Below, piece after piece: positions 22,690 through 33,074 of a stretch of DNA of 64,000 nucleotides. The position numbers and the translations under genes were made by a program. Within the stretch, counting starts at the first letter, position 1. Every line of letters begins with the position of its first letter. Source of the DNA: Hypericum androsaemum (lineage: Eukaryota; Streptophyta; Magnoliopsida; Malpighiales; Hypericaceae); contig OZ023198.1 of assembly GCA_963995505.1 (NCBI GenBank), forward strand, positions 7,154,558-7,218,557, read 5' to 3'. The notes beneath the pieces were generated by a model. That model saw only the letters and a list, made by a program, of their open reading frames with translations, ran no database searches and was not told the DNA's origin.

Positions 22690-23429
22690 TGATATGAACC
22701 TCGGCAGGAGATTCACAACGGACCGTGCTACTTTGGATGGAAGAGACCGCAACCCCCGAACTCGAGCCTTGCAAGAACCTTGGTCTAGAAGATCCGCAAC
22801 CCAAGCAATGGAAATTCGAGAACCTATGGTCCAAGTCGAACCACGCCACAAACGATGATGGATGAATCGTTTGATAAGTGAAAAGTTTCGCTCAAGCTAA
22901 GCAATCCAGCAACTAGCAAGAACACGCAAGGAGTATCTAACTCACAAAATTATCAATCTCAAAAGTTGTGTCCGTTTTATTGCTAGGAGACCTCCTTATA
23001 TAGGCTCCAAAGTACCAAGGTATTCCTAAACAAGCTAACTCCTTAAAAGGAGCTCAAAGGCTGGCCAAAACTCTCTTTCCTAATCTAAGGATATTCTGGC
23101 CATTCAACTAAAATAGGAAATAATCTAAGCAAATAATATCTAATAGAATAACTAATAGTTGCACGTCCTAACAAGTAGATGCACGGCCTAAATAGGTTGA
23201 TTCTTTCTGATTCTCCATGTGCGCATGCATCCAGAAGTTTGCGTGCATATCAAGCTTCCAAAATAGCCTCTATCACGTGCATGGGCTTAGCGTGGGCCTC
23301 ATGCACGTCCTTGCACTTGTACGCACCATCTTGAGCCCAGACTTCTTGCATTAATCCATTAAATTCTGCCTGAAACTTTTTTGGCTCTTGCTCGTGTCAC
23401 CAGTCCAATTCGTAGGTGTGCTCACATCA
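22690..23429 (-). repeat. sL-1: solo LTR of family-A type inside B-1 gag
   Basis: 740 bp. On the minus strand it starts TGATGTGAGC and ends GTTCATATCA. The perfect 5-bp duplication ACAAG flanks it (22685-22689, 23430-23434). No internal region remains, so LTR-LTR recombination removed the rest. The minus strand keeps a degraded TRARAKK-like coding tail, a TATATAAGGAGG box near 22992-23003 and the U5 hairpin CAAACGA/TCGTTTG (22849-22855 and 22867-22873). Confidence 0.93.
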
Positions 23430-23434
23430 ACAAG

Positions 23435-26400
23435 TCTAGTGATTGCCCTAAACGCAAGTTTACACAACTTTGCGAGAAGGAAGATTCGGATGAGGAGAAG
23501 GAAAGGGCGTACTTGTGTGCACCCGTGGACGAGGATGACGAAGAGGAGGAGATCTCTGAAGGAGAAGAGTATTGCGGGGTCATACAGAAGGTGGCATTGA
23601 CCGCAACCAAGAGAGATGATTCCCAACGTAATAACTTGTTTCGCACGAGTTCTCATATTGGGAAAGTTGTGTGTGAAGTGATAATAGATGGAGGCAGCCA
23701 GGAGAACTTTGTGAGTAGCAAGACAGTGGAGAAGCTTGGCTTGAAGACCTCGCCACACCCCACTCCATATTCCATTGGATGGGTCAGATCCGGAGGTGGA
23801 ATCAAGGTCAACTCGAGGTGCACTGTCCCGATCACAATTGGGAAGTATTCTGACCAAGTTGTATGTGATGTCCTTGAGATGGATGCGTGCAACATCCTAT
23901 TAGGCAGACCTTGGGAGTTTGATAATAAGGTCGTGCATCGAGGCGAAGAAAACACATACGAGGTCAGAAAAGGAGAAGAGAAGTTTACCTTGTTGCCAAA
24001 GAAGCCTAAGCACGTGAAGGGGCAAACAAACAGTGCCATGCAGCTCGTATCTATGGTGACCTCTTTGCACGAGATGGTGAACTACACGCGAGAAGTAGGC
24101 GGTTTTCATGTGCTTATTATGACAAATCCTCCAGCAAAGGATGATGGAGGATTGGAGTCTCTCCCTGAAGTGGTGCTGGAGTTATTTGAGCTCTTTCCAG
24201 AGCTCGTGGATGAAAGCTTGCAAAAGGGGCTACCACCCTTGCGTGACATCCAGCACCAAATTGACCTTATACCTGGCGCAACCCTTCCAAACTTGCCACA
24301 CTACCGGATGAGTCCTAAGGAGAACCAAATTCTCCGAGAGCAAGTGCAAGAGTTACTGGACAAGGGCTATGTGCAAGAAAGCCTAAGACCGTGTGGTGTG
24401 CCAGCCTTGCTCGTACCAAAGAAGGACGGCACTTGGAGGATGTGCATCGACAGCAGGGCGATCAACAAGATTACCATTGGGTACAGATTTCCCATCCCTC
24501 GGCTCGATGACATGATGGATAATTTAAGTGGTGCAACCATATTCTCCAAGATTGACCTACGGAGTGGATATCACCAAATCCGCATCCGGCCAGGTGATGA
24601 ATGGAAGACCACTTTCAAAACACGGGACGGGTTATACGAATGGCTTGTGATGCCCTTCGGATTGACCAATGCCCCGAGCACCTTCATGAGGCTGATGCAC
24701 CAAGTCCTAAAGCCTTTCCTGGACAAGTACGTGGTGGTTTATTTTGATGACATCTTGGTGTATAGCAAGACCAAAGATGATCACGTGGTGCATTTGAAGG
24801 AAGTGTTCTCAACCTTGCGAGCAAATCAATTGTACGTGAACCTGAAGAAGTGTAGTTTTTGGAAGAGCCAACTTCTGTTTTTGGGGTTCCTGGTTGGAAA
24901 GGAAGGAGTCCATGTAGATCAGGCCAAGATAGAAGCAATATGCTCGTGGCCAGCTCCTTTGAATATGAGCCAGACCCATAGCTTTCTTGGCTTGGCATCC
25001 TTCTACCGCCGGTTCATTCGGGACTTCAGTTCGATTGCTGCCCCCCTCACGGCCTTACTGAAGAACCAGACCCTATTCGTGTGGGGAGAAGAAGCTGAGC
25101 GTGCCTTCCAGACACTAAAGGAGAAGTTAAGCTCCGCGCCCGTGCTTGCACTCCCTAACTTTGCCAAGCTTTTTGAAGGTGAAGTGGATGCATCCGGGCT
25201 TGGCATTGGGGCTGTGCTCTCACAAGAGAAGAAACCCGTGGCCTTCTTTAGTGAGAAGCTCAGTGAAGCAAGACTGAAATGGACAACGTATGAGAAAGAA
25301 TTCTACGCTGTCTTCCGAGCTCTCAAGACTTGGGAGCACTACCTTGTTGGTAAGGAGTTCATCCTCTACTTGGACCACAAGGCTTTGAAATTCTTGCATG
25401 ATCAATCTAGGCTTAGCAATCCAATGCATGCTCATTGGTGCACCTACTTACAGAAATTCCCTTTTAAGATCTCTCATAAAAGTGGAACTCAGAATAGAGT
25501 TGCTGATGCCTTGAGTAGGAGACTTGCATTGCTTACTGAGTTGCGAGGTGTGATTACTGCCCTTGATTGTGTCCGAGATATGTATGAGGAGGATGGAGAC
25601 TTTGGTGATATTTGGATGAAGTGCAAGGAAGGAAAGGGTGTAGGAGATTATTTCTTGCAGGATGGGTTCCTAATGAAAGGGAATCAGTTGTGTGTACCAA
25701 AGTCATCCCTACGTGATCATTTGATGCACGAGATGCACGCTGGAGGCTTGGCAGCTCATTTGGGACGTGATAAGACTCTGTCCTCTTTGCAAGAGCGTTT
25801 CCATTGGCCAAAGATGTACAAGGATGTTGCTAAGTTTGTGCAACACTGCCGCGTATGCCAAGAAACAAAAGGTGGCGTCAACAATACCGGTCTTTACACT
25901 CCTTTGCCAATTCCCAATGGCATATGGGAAGACCTTAGCATGGATTTTATTCTTGGCTTACCACGCACACCAGGAGGGGCGGATTCTATTTTTGTCATTG
26001 TTGACAGGTTGTCAAAGATGGCGCATTTTGTGCTATGCAAGAAGACAAATGATGCATCCGCGGTGGCAAGGCATTTCTTTAGAGAGGTGGTGCGTTTGCA
26101 TGGAGTGCCTAAGACGATTGTTTCTGACCGAGACACTAAGTTTCTTGCCAGCTTTTGGAAGACACCTTGGAGGATGTTCGATGCCACGCTCCAATTCAGC
26201 ACCACCGCGCACCCTCAGACAGATGGCCAAACTGAAGCAACCAACCGCACCCTTGGCAACCTTCTCCGCAGCTTGTGTCATGAGAGACTAAGGCAGTGGG
26301 ATCTTGCTTTGCCCATTGCGGAGTTCGCGTATAATGGAGCTGTTCACAGGTCTACGGGGAAGTCTCCCTTTGCTTTGACGTGCAAGCCAGCATGTATGCT

Positions 26401-26682
26401 AAGGAGAAAGAGCGAGTGGATGCAAAACGAAAGGTGCAAATATTTCAACCCGGAGAACAAGTTATGGTGCACTTTCGCAAAGAGCGCATGCCCACAGGCT
26501 GGGGAGGCAAGCTTCAGGCAAGAAGGTTTGGCCCATACAAGGTGCTAAGGCGTGTCAACGACAATGCATATGTGATTTACCTACCGGAAGATGTAGGCGT
26601 ATCAAGGACATTCAACGTAGCTGATCTCTCGCCATATTTCAACCCCCTTCCGTTACCAAGCCGTTTAGCTGCTCGAGACTAG
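23435..26682 (+). pseudogene. pol: B-1 gag end, protease, RT, RNase H, integrase (frameshifted)
   Basis: Resumes with the second half of the zinc knuckle. Protease follows ([10 protein letters not shown], near 23680), then RT ([25 protein letters not shown] at about 24740-24751), RNase H ([14 protein letters not shown]), an integrase zinc finger and catalytic core ([27 protein letters not shown]). Near 26378 a deletion of roughly 45 codons plus a frameshift, judged against B-4, joins GKSPFALT to the next frame. That frame continues [13 protein letters not shown] through the GPYKVL module to the stop at 26680-26682. The stop lies 22 bp before the 3' LTR, unlike family A. Confidence 0.9.
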
Positions 26683-26704
26683 CATGCTCTTAAGGAGGGG
26701 AGGA

Positions 26705-27214
26705 TGCCGTAGGACGAATCACAATAAGCAAGAACTCCCTCGGTCAGCCTGTTTGTGCATTGGACGTGTGCATGGCGAGCATGGATTTTGTGTTTTCAAT
26801 TATTGCAATCTCTGTCCAGAACATGTTTAAATTTCGCGTTTAATTTCGTGGCTGTAATAAGGCAAATTAAATGCCAATTAATGGAGGTTAAAGAGGAGGT
26901 TACGGACAGGAGGAATGTGAGAAGGCTCGCCATAACTCCCGCCTTAACTCCCGCCTTCTATTTGTATCGTGCGAAGGGAAATAATGGACAGACAATTTTT
27001 ATCCAAAAACAAACACGAGTAAGTAAGTTGAGAGCGCTGCGTGCGTGAGAGTGGTCTACCTTGGCCATTGGTTGGCTGCTTGTGAACTCAAGCACACCTT
27101 CCATCTTGTTTCGGAAGATTCAAGTGGAAGTGTCTATTGTTTTATTTCTTTCTGTTTGTTCGGAGCCTTGCTTACTTTACGTGTAGATTAGCACGCTTCC
27201 ATTGTGCTACATCA
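26705..27214 (+). repeat. B-1 3' LTR (510 bp)
   Basis: TGCCGTAGGACGAATC...TGTGCTACATCA, preceded by the polypurine tract AAGGAGGGGAGGA (26692-26704). Confidence 0.9.
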
Positions 27215-28018
27215 AAAAGGCAAGAAAATGCACGAAAAGGTAAGAAAAAGCAAGATAAGGTAAGAAAAGGAGAGAAACAGAAAGAAAAGGAAAGAAAAGG
27301 CAAAAAAAAGGCAAGAAAAGGCAAGGAAAAGGAAAGATAAGGCAAGAAAAGGCAAGGAAAAGGTAAGAAAAGGCATGGAAAAGGCAAGAAAAGGCAAGAA
27401 AATGAGAGAAAAGGCGAGAAAAGGAAAGAAAAGATGAGAAAAGCAAAGAAAAGGCAAGAAAAGGAAAGAAAAGGCAAGAAAAGGCAATAAAAAGTAAGAA
27501 AAGGCAAGATAAGGCAAGAGAAGGCATGGAAAAGCCATGAAAAGGAAAGAAAAGGAAAGATGAGGTAAGAAAAGGCAATGTAAAGGCACAAAAAGGCTAG
27601 GAGAGGCAAGAAAAGGTAAGAAAAGGAAAAAAAAGGCAAGAAAAGGATAGAACAGGAGAAAAAAGAAAAGAAAAGGAAATGAAAGGCAAGAAAAGGAAAA
27701 AAAGGAAAGATGAGGTAAGAAAAGGCAAAGAAAAGGCACAAAAAGGCAATAAAAAGTAAAGAAAAGGCAAGGAAAATGCAAGATAAGGCAAGATAAGGCA
27801 AGAAAAAGCAAGGAAAAGGCAAGAAAAGGCAAGAAATGGAATGAAAATGTGAGAAAAGGCAAGAAAAGGCATGAAAAGGAAAGAAAAGAAAAGAAAAGGA
27901 AAGATACGGCAAGAAAAGGCACGGAAAAGGCAAGGAAAAGGAAAGAAAAGGCAATAAAAGGCAATAAAAGGTAAGATATGGTAAGGAAAAGGCAAGAAAA
28001 AGAAAGAAATGATATGAA
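27215..28018 (+). repeat. GA-rich tandem array, segment S2
   Basis: Continues the same unit as S1 across B-1. Contains GGCATGGAAAAGCC near 27524, a landmark repeated at about 37588 and 52298. No gene. Confidence 0.92.
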
Positions 28019-28801
28019 TATGGGAAGCACTCATATGCTGATTTCAAGTGCCAATCTGAGCAAGTGAGAGAGCACGCACAAAGCACTTCAAGTCACAACT
28101 TTGTGGGCTGATTTCCAAGCTTACATCGGAGAGTTGGGCCCAAGCAAATTTATTAAAGTCCATGGACCAAGGGCCACGAAATTTAGCTGAGTTTATGACC
28201 TTAATACAAGTTCTAGAAGGTCCATTCAGCAGCAAAGATCTAGGAGAGTGATTCCCTCTGATTTGGGAATTCTATTTAGGAAATTTATTTTAGCCATTAG
28301 TTTTGATTAGGAAGTTATATTCCAACAACTATTGGCTTATTTAGCTTGTTTGTCACGTTTGTAGCCTTCCTAAAAGGCAGAGATTTGTTTCCTTTTTAGT
28401 TTCCCTTTCCAGCCAGATTTTTAGGAGTTGTTTGATTTGGAATCTCTTTGTAATATTGAGCCTATTTATAGAGGCTTATGCAATGAGAAAAGGAGACCAT
28501 TATTGATTGAAAAAACGTGGGCTTTGCTCTCTTGGTTCTTCGGAACAATTCGAACACAACGGAGGTATTCCGTCGAGTTCACCATCGACTTATCAAGCGG
28601 ATCTTCATCACCGTTTGTGGCGTCATCGACATATCAAGGTTCTTTGTTTCAACTCAAGCAGCGGGTCGCGGTCTTAATACCAAGGTTCTTGTTTGGTTGT
28701 GAGCATCGGGTCGAGATCTCCATCACGAACTGATCTAGAACGATCTGGGATTTCACGCTTTGTGGCCGGGTCTCGTCGCATCGTTGGCGGGGTTCGTATC
28801 A
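28019..28801 (+). repeat. sL-2: solo LTR of a third, A-related family in the array
   Basis: 783 bp, TGATATGAAT...TTCGTATCA, flanked by AGAAA on both sides (28014-28018, 28802-28806). The plus orientation is given by a TATTTATA box (28463-28470) and by the U5 block shared with family A (TATCAAGCGG...TTTGTGGCGT at about 28591-28622). It is otherwise diverged from the family-A LTRs and no internal copy of this family is in the window. Because the flank is A/G-rich, the duplication alone is weak, but both ends are sharp against array sequence. Confidence 0.83.
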
Positions 28802-29244
28802 AGAAAAGGTAAGAAAAGGCAAGGAAAAGGCAAGAAAAGGAAAGAAAAGGCAAGGAAAAGGAAAGGAAAGTCAAGAAAAGGCAAGAAAAGGCAATAAAAG
28901 GCAAGATAAGTTAAGAGAGGGCAAGATAAGGAATGAAAAGGATAAATAAGGGAAGAAAAGGCAAGATAAGGCAAGAAAAGATATGAAAAGGCAAGAAAAG
29001 GTAAGATAAGTCAAGATAAGTCAAGAAAAGGCAAGATAAGTAAAGAAATGTCATGGAAAAGGAATGAAAAGGCAAGGAAAAGGCAAGAAAAGGTAAGAAA
29101 AGGCAAGAAAAGGCAAGAAAATGAATGAAAAGGAAAGATAAGGCAAGAAAAGGCAAGGAAAAGGCAAGCAAAGGAAAGAAATAGCAAGAAAAGGCAAGGA
29201 AAGGGAATGAAAAGGCAAGAAAAGGATAGATAAGGCAAGGTCAG
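28802..29244 (+). repeat. GA-rich tandem array, segment S3
   Basis: End of the unit begun at 20685, finishing AAGGCAAGGTCAG. The last five bases GTCAG (29240-29244) are the B-2 target duplication. Confidence 0.92.
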
Positions 29245-29399
29245 TAATGTTGCACAGCGGAATTAACTTGTGTGTTTGTGAATTCTGGAACGACCTCAAT
29301 GAAAGATTTACAACAATCACCAACTTTCGTAGGGTGATTGAGGTTTGCCTATTGCTAGGCGGCCAATCAATGGCAAAAAAAACAACAAGCACAAAACGT
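29245..29399 (-). repeat. B-2 3' LTR remnant (155 bp)
   Basis: Nearly identical to 36444-36598, the matching part of the B-2 5' LTR, and in the same orientation. Cut at ACAAAACGT by the start of the B-3 LTR. Confidence 0.93.
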
Positions 29400-29890
29400 T
29401 GGCGTAGGAAGCCGAATACAAGTGCATTGGACGTGTGCATGGCCTGATCAAGTTGACGAGTGCATGGCGTTGTTCGCTTTTAATGTTGGGTGTTTTAATT
29501 TCGTTTTAATTTGGGTCAGCTGATTGGACTTTGTCTTTAATGTAATAAGGCAGATAATTGTCATTAAGTAGGGAGGTTAAAGTGGAGAAACGGCCAGAGG
29601 GAGTGGAGGAGCTTAGCCTTTATTTCCGCATTATTGTAGGCTGTAAACCCGCCTCCTTATAAGTCCGGATTGAATGAATAATAAGCAGCTGAATTTGAAT
29701 CCAAAACTCTTGAAGAGCACGTTTTGCGGAGTACTTTTCCGTGTCTCCTAGTTAGAATTGCCCTAGCTGGCCGCTGGATTTATTTCAGCAAGCTTTAGCC
29801 CGTCAACGGAAGTTGCGAGTTAAAGTTACCCTAACCAATTTCGAGTTAACATCTTCGTGATTTGTTCGAACGCTCCGTTGTGCTACGCTA
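29400..29890 (+). repeat. B-3 5' LTR (491 bp)
   Basis: TGGCGTAGGAAGCC...TGCTACGCTA. A TATA-like CCTTATAAG is at about 29655-29663. The 3' LTR is absent. Confidence 0.9.
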
Positions 29891-29892
29891 AG

Positions 29893-29904
29893 TGGTATCA
29901 GAGC
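29893..29904 (+). promoter_or_regulatory. B-3 primer-binding site
   Basis: TGGTATCAGAGC, two bases after the LTR. Initiator tRNA-Met type. Confidence 0.92.
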
Positions 29905-30064
29905 AAGGTTGAGATCCATCTCAGCTTCTACGTTGAGATTGAGTGCACGTTATCACCTGGTGAGTTGCGAGAGACCCCATCTACGAGCCGATCCACAAGA
30001 CTTCGTGATCTCCTGATCCAAGTCTCATTTTAAACCACCAAGCACCACCAAAAGCCGATGCACT

Positions 30065-33000
30065 ATGGCCGATCCTAATGACCCCCCAAGACCTGACATG
30101 AATCAGAGATTCACTCAAATGGAGGTGGCAATTCAGGCAATCCTTACACGCCTGGACAACCTTGCGGTGCAACCACCCGTAGGGCAACCCCCTCCAGCTG
30201 AGGTACGTAATGATCAAAGAGAGGAAGAGGAGGATGTAGATTCTGATGCTACCCTTTATGTGAGAAGGGGAGGGAGAGGGTTGAGAGGACGAGGTAGAGG
30301 AGGTGGAGGACGAGGTGATCTCGGACGCGCTCCGAGAAGAGAAGCCTATAGGGAGGATTATGAGCGAGGAGGAGAGTATAGGAGAGTGGATCGCCCTTTT
30401 AAGATGAACATTGAGAAGTTCTTCGGTGATGTGGATGTTGAGACATTTCTGAACTGGCTGGATTCGGTTGAAAAATACTTTGATTGCATGGAACTGACGG
30501 AGGAACAGAAGGTGAATTATGTCGCATTCAAATTAGAGTCAGGTGCAGCTGTATGGTGGAGGAAAGAGCAAGACTCTCGGAGGAGAAGAGGAGAGCCACC
30601 AATCCGGGACTGGCCCACGATGGAGCAAGCCTTGAGAGCTAGGTTCTTACCCGTGGATCACCATCAGACCCTCTACCTACAATTCTTGTCGTGCAATCAA
30701 GGTAACCGCACCGTCGATGAGTATATTGCGGAATTTATGCGTCTAGCTTCGAGGAACGATGTAGAAGAAAATGAAGACCAGCTGATTGCTAGGTTTGTTG
30801 ATGGTCTGAATTATGAGGTCAAAAGCAAGATGGAGTTCGATACGTTCTTGTACTTCCAGGATGCTTGTCACAAGGCAAGGAAGATTGGGGCTACTCTCAA
30901 GAAGAAGAAATCGACTCCTAGTCGTTATTTTAACCCTGGTCAGTCGTCGAATCCAATTAAGGGGGCAAGTGACAAAGGAGTTGTGAGAACTTCGGAGGAG
31001 AGGCAAGCTCCGAGGCAACGAGCTCCAATTGAAACTCCATCTCCACAGCGGAAAGGAAAGGAGCCGGAGGTGAATGCGGGTATCAGGTGTTTCAAGTGCA
31101 ATGCCTTAGGACACAAGTCAAGTGATTGTCCGAGGCGGAAATTTGCTCAACTTTGTGATCGAGTAGACGAGGATGAGGAGCCATCCGGATCTTATTTATG
31201 TGCCCCAGTTGATGAAAGTGGAGAAGAGGACCCGGATGCATCCGGAGAAGATGATGTTGAGTATTGTGGTGTCTTGCGAAAGCTTGCATTGACCACGAAT
31301 AAGAAAGACGACTCTCAAAGGCACAACCTATTTCGCACGCGATGCCACGTTGGTGATCAAGTGTGTGAAGTGATTATTGATGGAGGGAGTCAAGAAAACT
31401 TTATTAGCAAGCAGATCGTGGAGAAGCTTGGATTGTAAGTTACACCGCACCCCGCACCCTATTCCATTGGTTGGGTTCGCTCCGGAGGAGGAATCAAAGT
31501 AAGCACCAAGTGCACTATCCCGATCAAGATAGGCAAGTTTCAAGACGTAGTGAATTGTGACGTACTTGAGATGGATGCTTGCCACATTCTGTTGGGCAGA
31601 CCGTGGGAATTTGATAATCAAGCAGTGCACAAAGGCAAGGAGAACACGTACGAGGTACAAAAGGGAAGTAAGCAGTTCACGCTACTCCCTAAGAAGCCGA
31701 AGCAAGGGAAAGCGCAATCAAACAATGCCATACAGTTGGTTACGATGGTTTCTTTCTCTAAGGAAGTCGTGGATGCTATGAATGCCTCTGAGTGGTGTCA
31801 TCTTTTTGTGATGAAGCATGCGACACTTCGCGAGGTAGAGGAGGATAAGCCCTTGCCTGATCAAGTGCTGAAGCTGTTTGAATTATTCCCGGATGTGGTG
31901 AAAGATGACCTGCCTGAGGGGTTACCTCCATTGAGAGACATACAACACCAGATTGATCTAATTCCGGGAGCCACTCTTCCTAATTTACCACACTACAGGA
32001 TGAGTCCTAAGGAGAATCAGATCCTAAGAGAGCAGGTTCAAGAACTCCTAAATAGAGGCTACGTACAGGAGAGCTTGAGTCCCTGTGGAGTTCCAGCCCT
32101 TCTCGTGCCTAAGAAGGATGGAACGTGGAGGATGTGTATAGACAGCCGTGCAATCAACAAGATTACTATCGGGTATCGATTTCCAATTCCGCGGCTCAAT
32201 GACATGTTAGACAATCTGAGTGGAGCCACTATTTTCACCAAGATTGACCTACGAAGTGGGTACCACCAGATCAGAATTCGACCCGGGGACGAGTGGAAGA
32301 CTGCCTTCAAGATGAGGGATGGTTTGTATGAATGGCTCGTGATGCCATTTGGTCTGACCAACGCGCCGAGCACATTCATGAGATTGATGCACCAAGTCAT
32401 GAAGCCTTTTCTTGACAAGTACGTTGTGGTGTACTTCGATGACATCCTCGTGTACAGCAAGACCGAGGAAGATCACATCGTGCATTTGAAAGAAGTGTTC
32501 GCAGCTCTCCAAAGCAATAAGTTGTATATGAACTTGAAGAAATGTAGCTTCTGGAAGGAGAGGTTGTTGTTTTTGGGGTTCATTGTCGGCAAGGAAGGAA
32601 TTCACGTCGATCAATCCAAGGTTGATGCAATCAGTTCCTGGCCCGCACCCACGAACGTGAGCCAGACAAGAAGTTTCCTTGGATTGGCCACCTTTTACCG
32701 AAGGTTCATAAGGGACTTCAGTATGATTGCAGCCCCACTTACGTCCCTACTCAAGAAGAATATTCCCTTTGTGTGGGGAGAAGAAGCTGAGCAAGCATTC
32801 TTACGGTTGAAAGAAAGGCTGAGCAACGCACCTGTTCTAGCACTCCCGGACTTTGCGAAATTATTTGAAGTGGAAGTGGATGCATCAGGACTCGGAATAG
32901 GAGCTGTCTTGTCCCAAGAGAAGAGGCCCCTTGCGTATTTCAGCGAGAAACTAAGTGAGCCAAGGCAGAAATGGACAACCTACGAGAAGGAGTTCTACGC

Positions 33001-33074
33001 TGTTTTCCGAGCTCTTAAGACGTGGGAGCACTACTTGGTTGGTAAGGAATTCGTGCTTTATTCTGACCATAGGG
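30065..33074 (+). pseudogene. gag-pol: B-3 gag-pol, one nonsense codon and 3' truncation
   Basis: The MADPNDPP start is in the same position as in B-1. Capsid, zinc knuckle (CFKCNALGHKSSDC) and protease ([10 protein letters not shown]) are intact up to TAA at 31436-31438 (LysAAG to TAA by comparison with relatives). The frame continues unshifted through RT (YFDD near 32430-32441) and RNase H ([14 protein letters not shown]) to LYSDHRA, then crosses the junction into antisense B-2 sequence, giving a short chance tail to about 33100. Integrase and 3' LTR are absent. Confidence 0.92.

Larger units (their letters stand above)
20990..27214 (+). mobile_element. B-1: family-B Ty3/Gypsy element, split by a solo LTR
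   Basis: 5' LTR 20990-21481 and 3' LTR 26705-27214. TSD AAAAG at 20985-20989 and 27215-27219, which is weak evidence alone in A-rich DNA but supported by the matching uninterrupted array sequence near 37370-37385. Gag is interrupted by solo LTR sL-1 (22690-23429). A deletion and frameshift lie in the integrase C-terminus near 26378. The element is inactive. Confidence 0.92.
29400..33074 (+). mobile_element. B-3: family-B element inserted in the B-2 LTR, truncated in RNase H
   Basis: The 5' LTR begins TGGCGTAGGA immediately after B-2 LTR sequence. AACGT (29395-29399) would be its target duplication, but the right side has been deleted. It ends at about 33074 in RNase H, fused to opposite-strand B-2 pol. 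Gag is very close to B-1 over the first ~90 residues. Confidence 0.9.

Noticed and set aside
19803..29244. Triplex (H-DNA) forming homopurine mirror repeat
   Set aside because: Purine bias is strong, but C and T interrupt nearly every subrepeat (GGCAAG, GGTAAG, GGCATG), so long uninterrupted mirror repeats are lacking.
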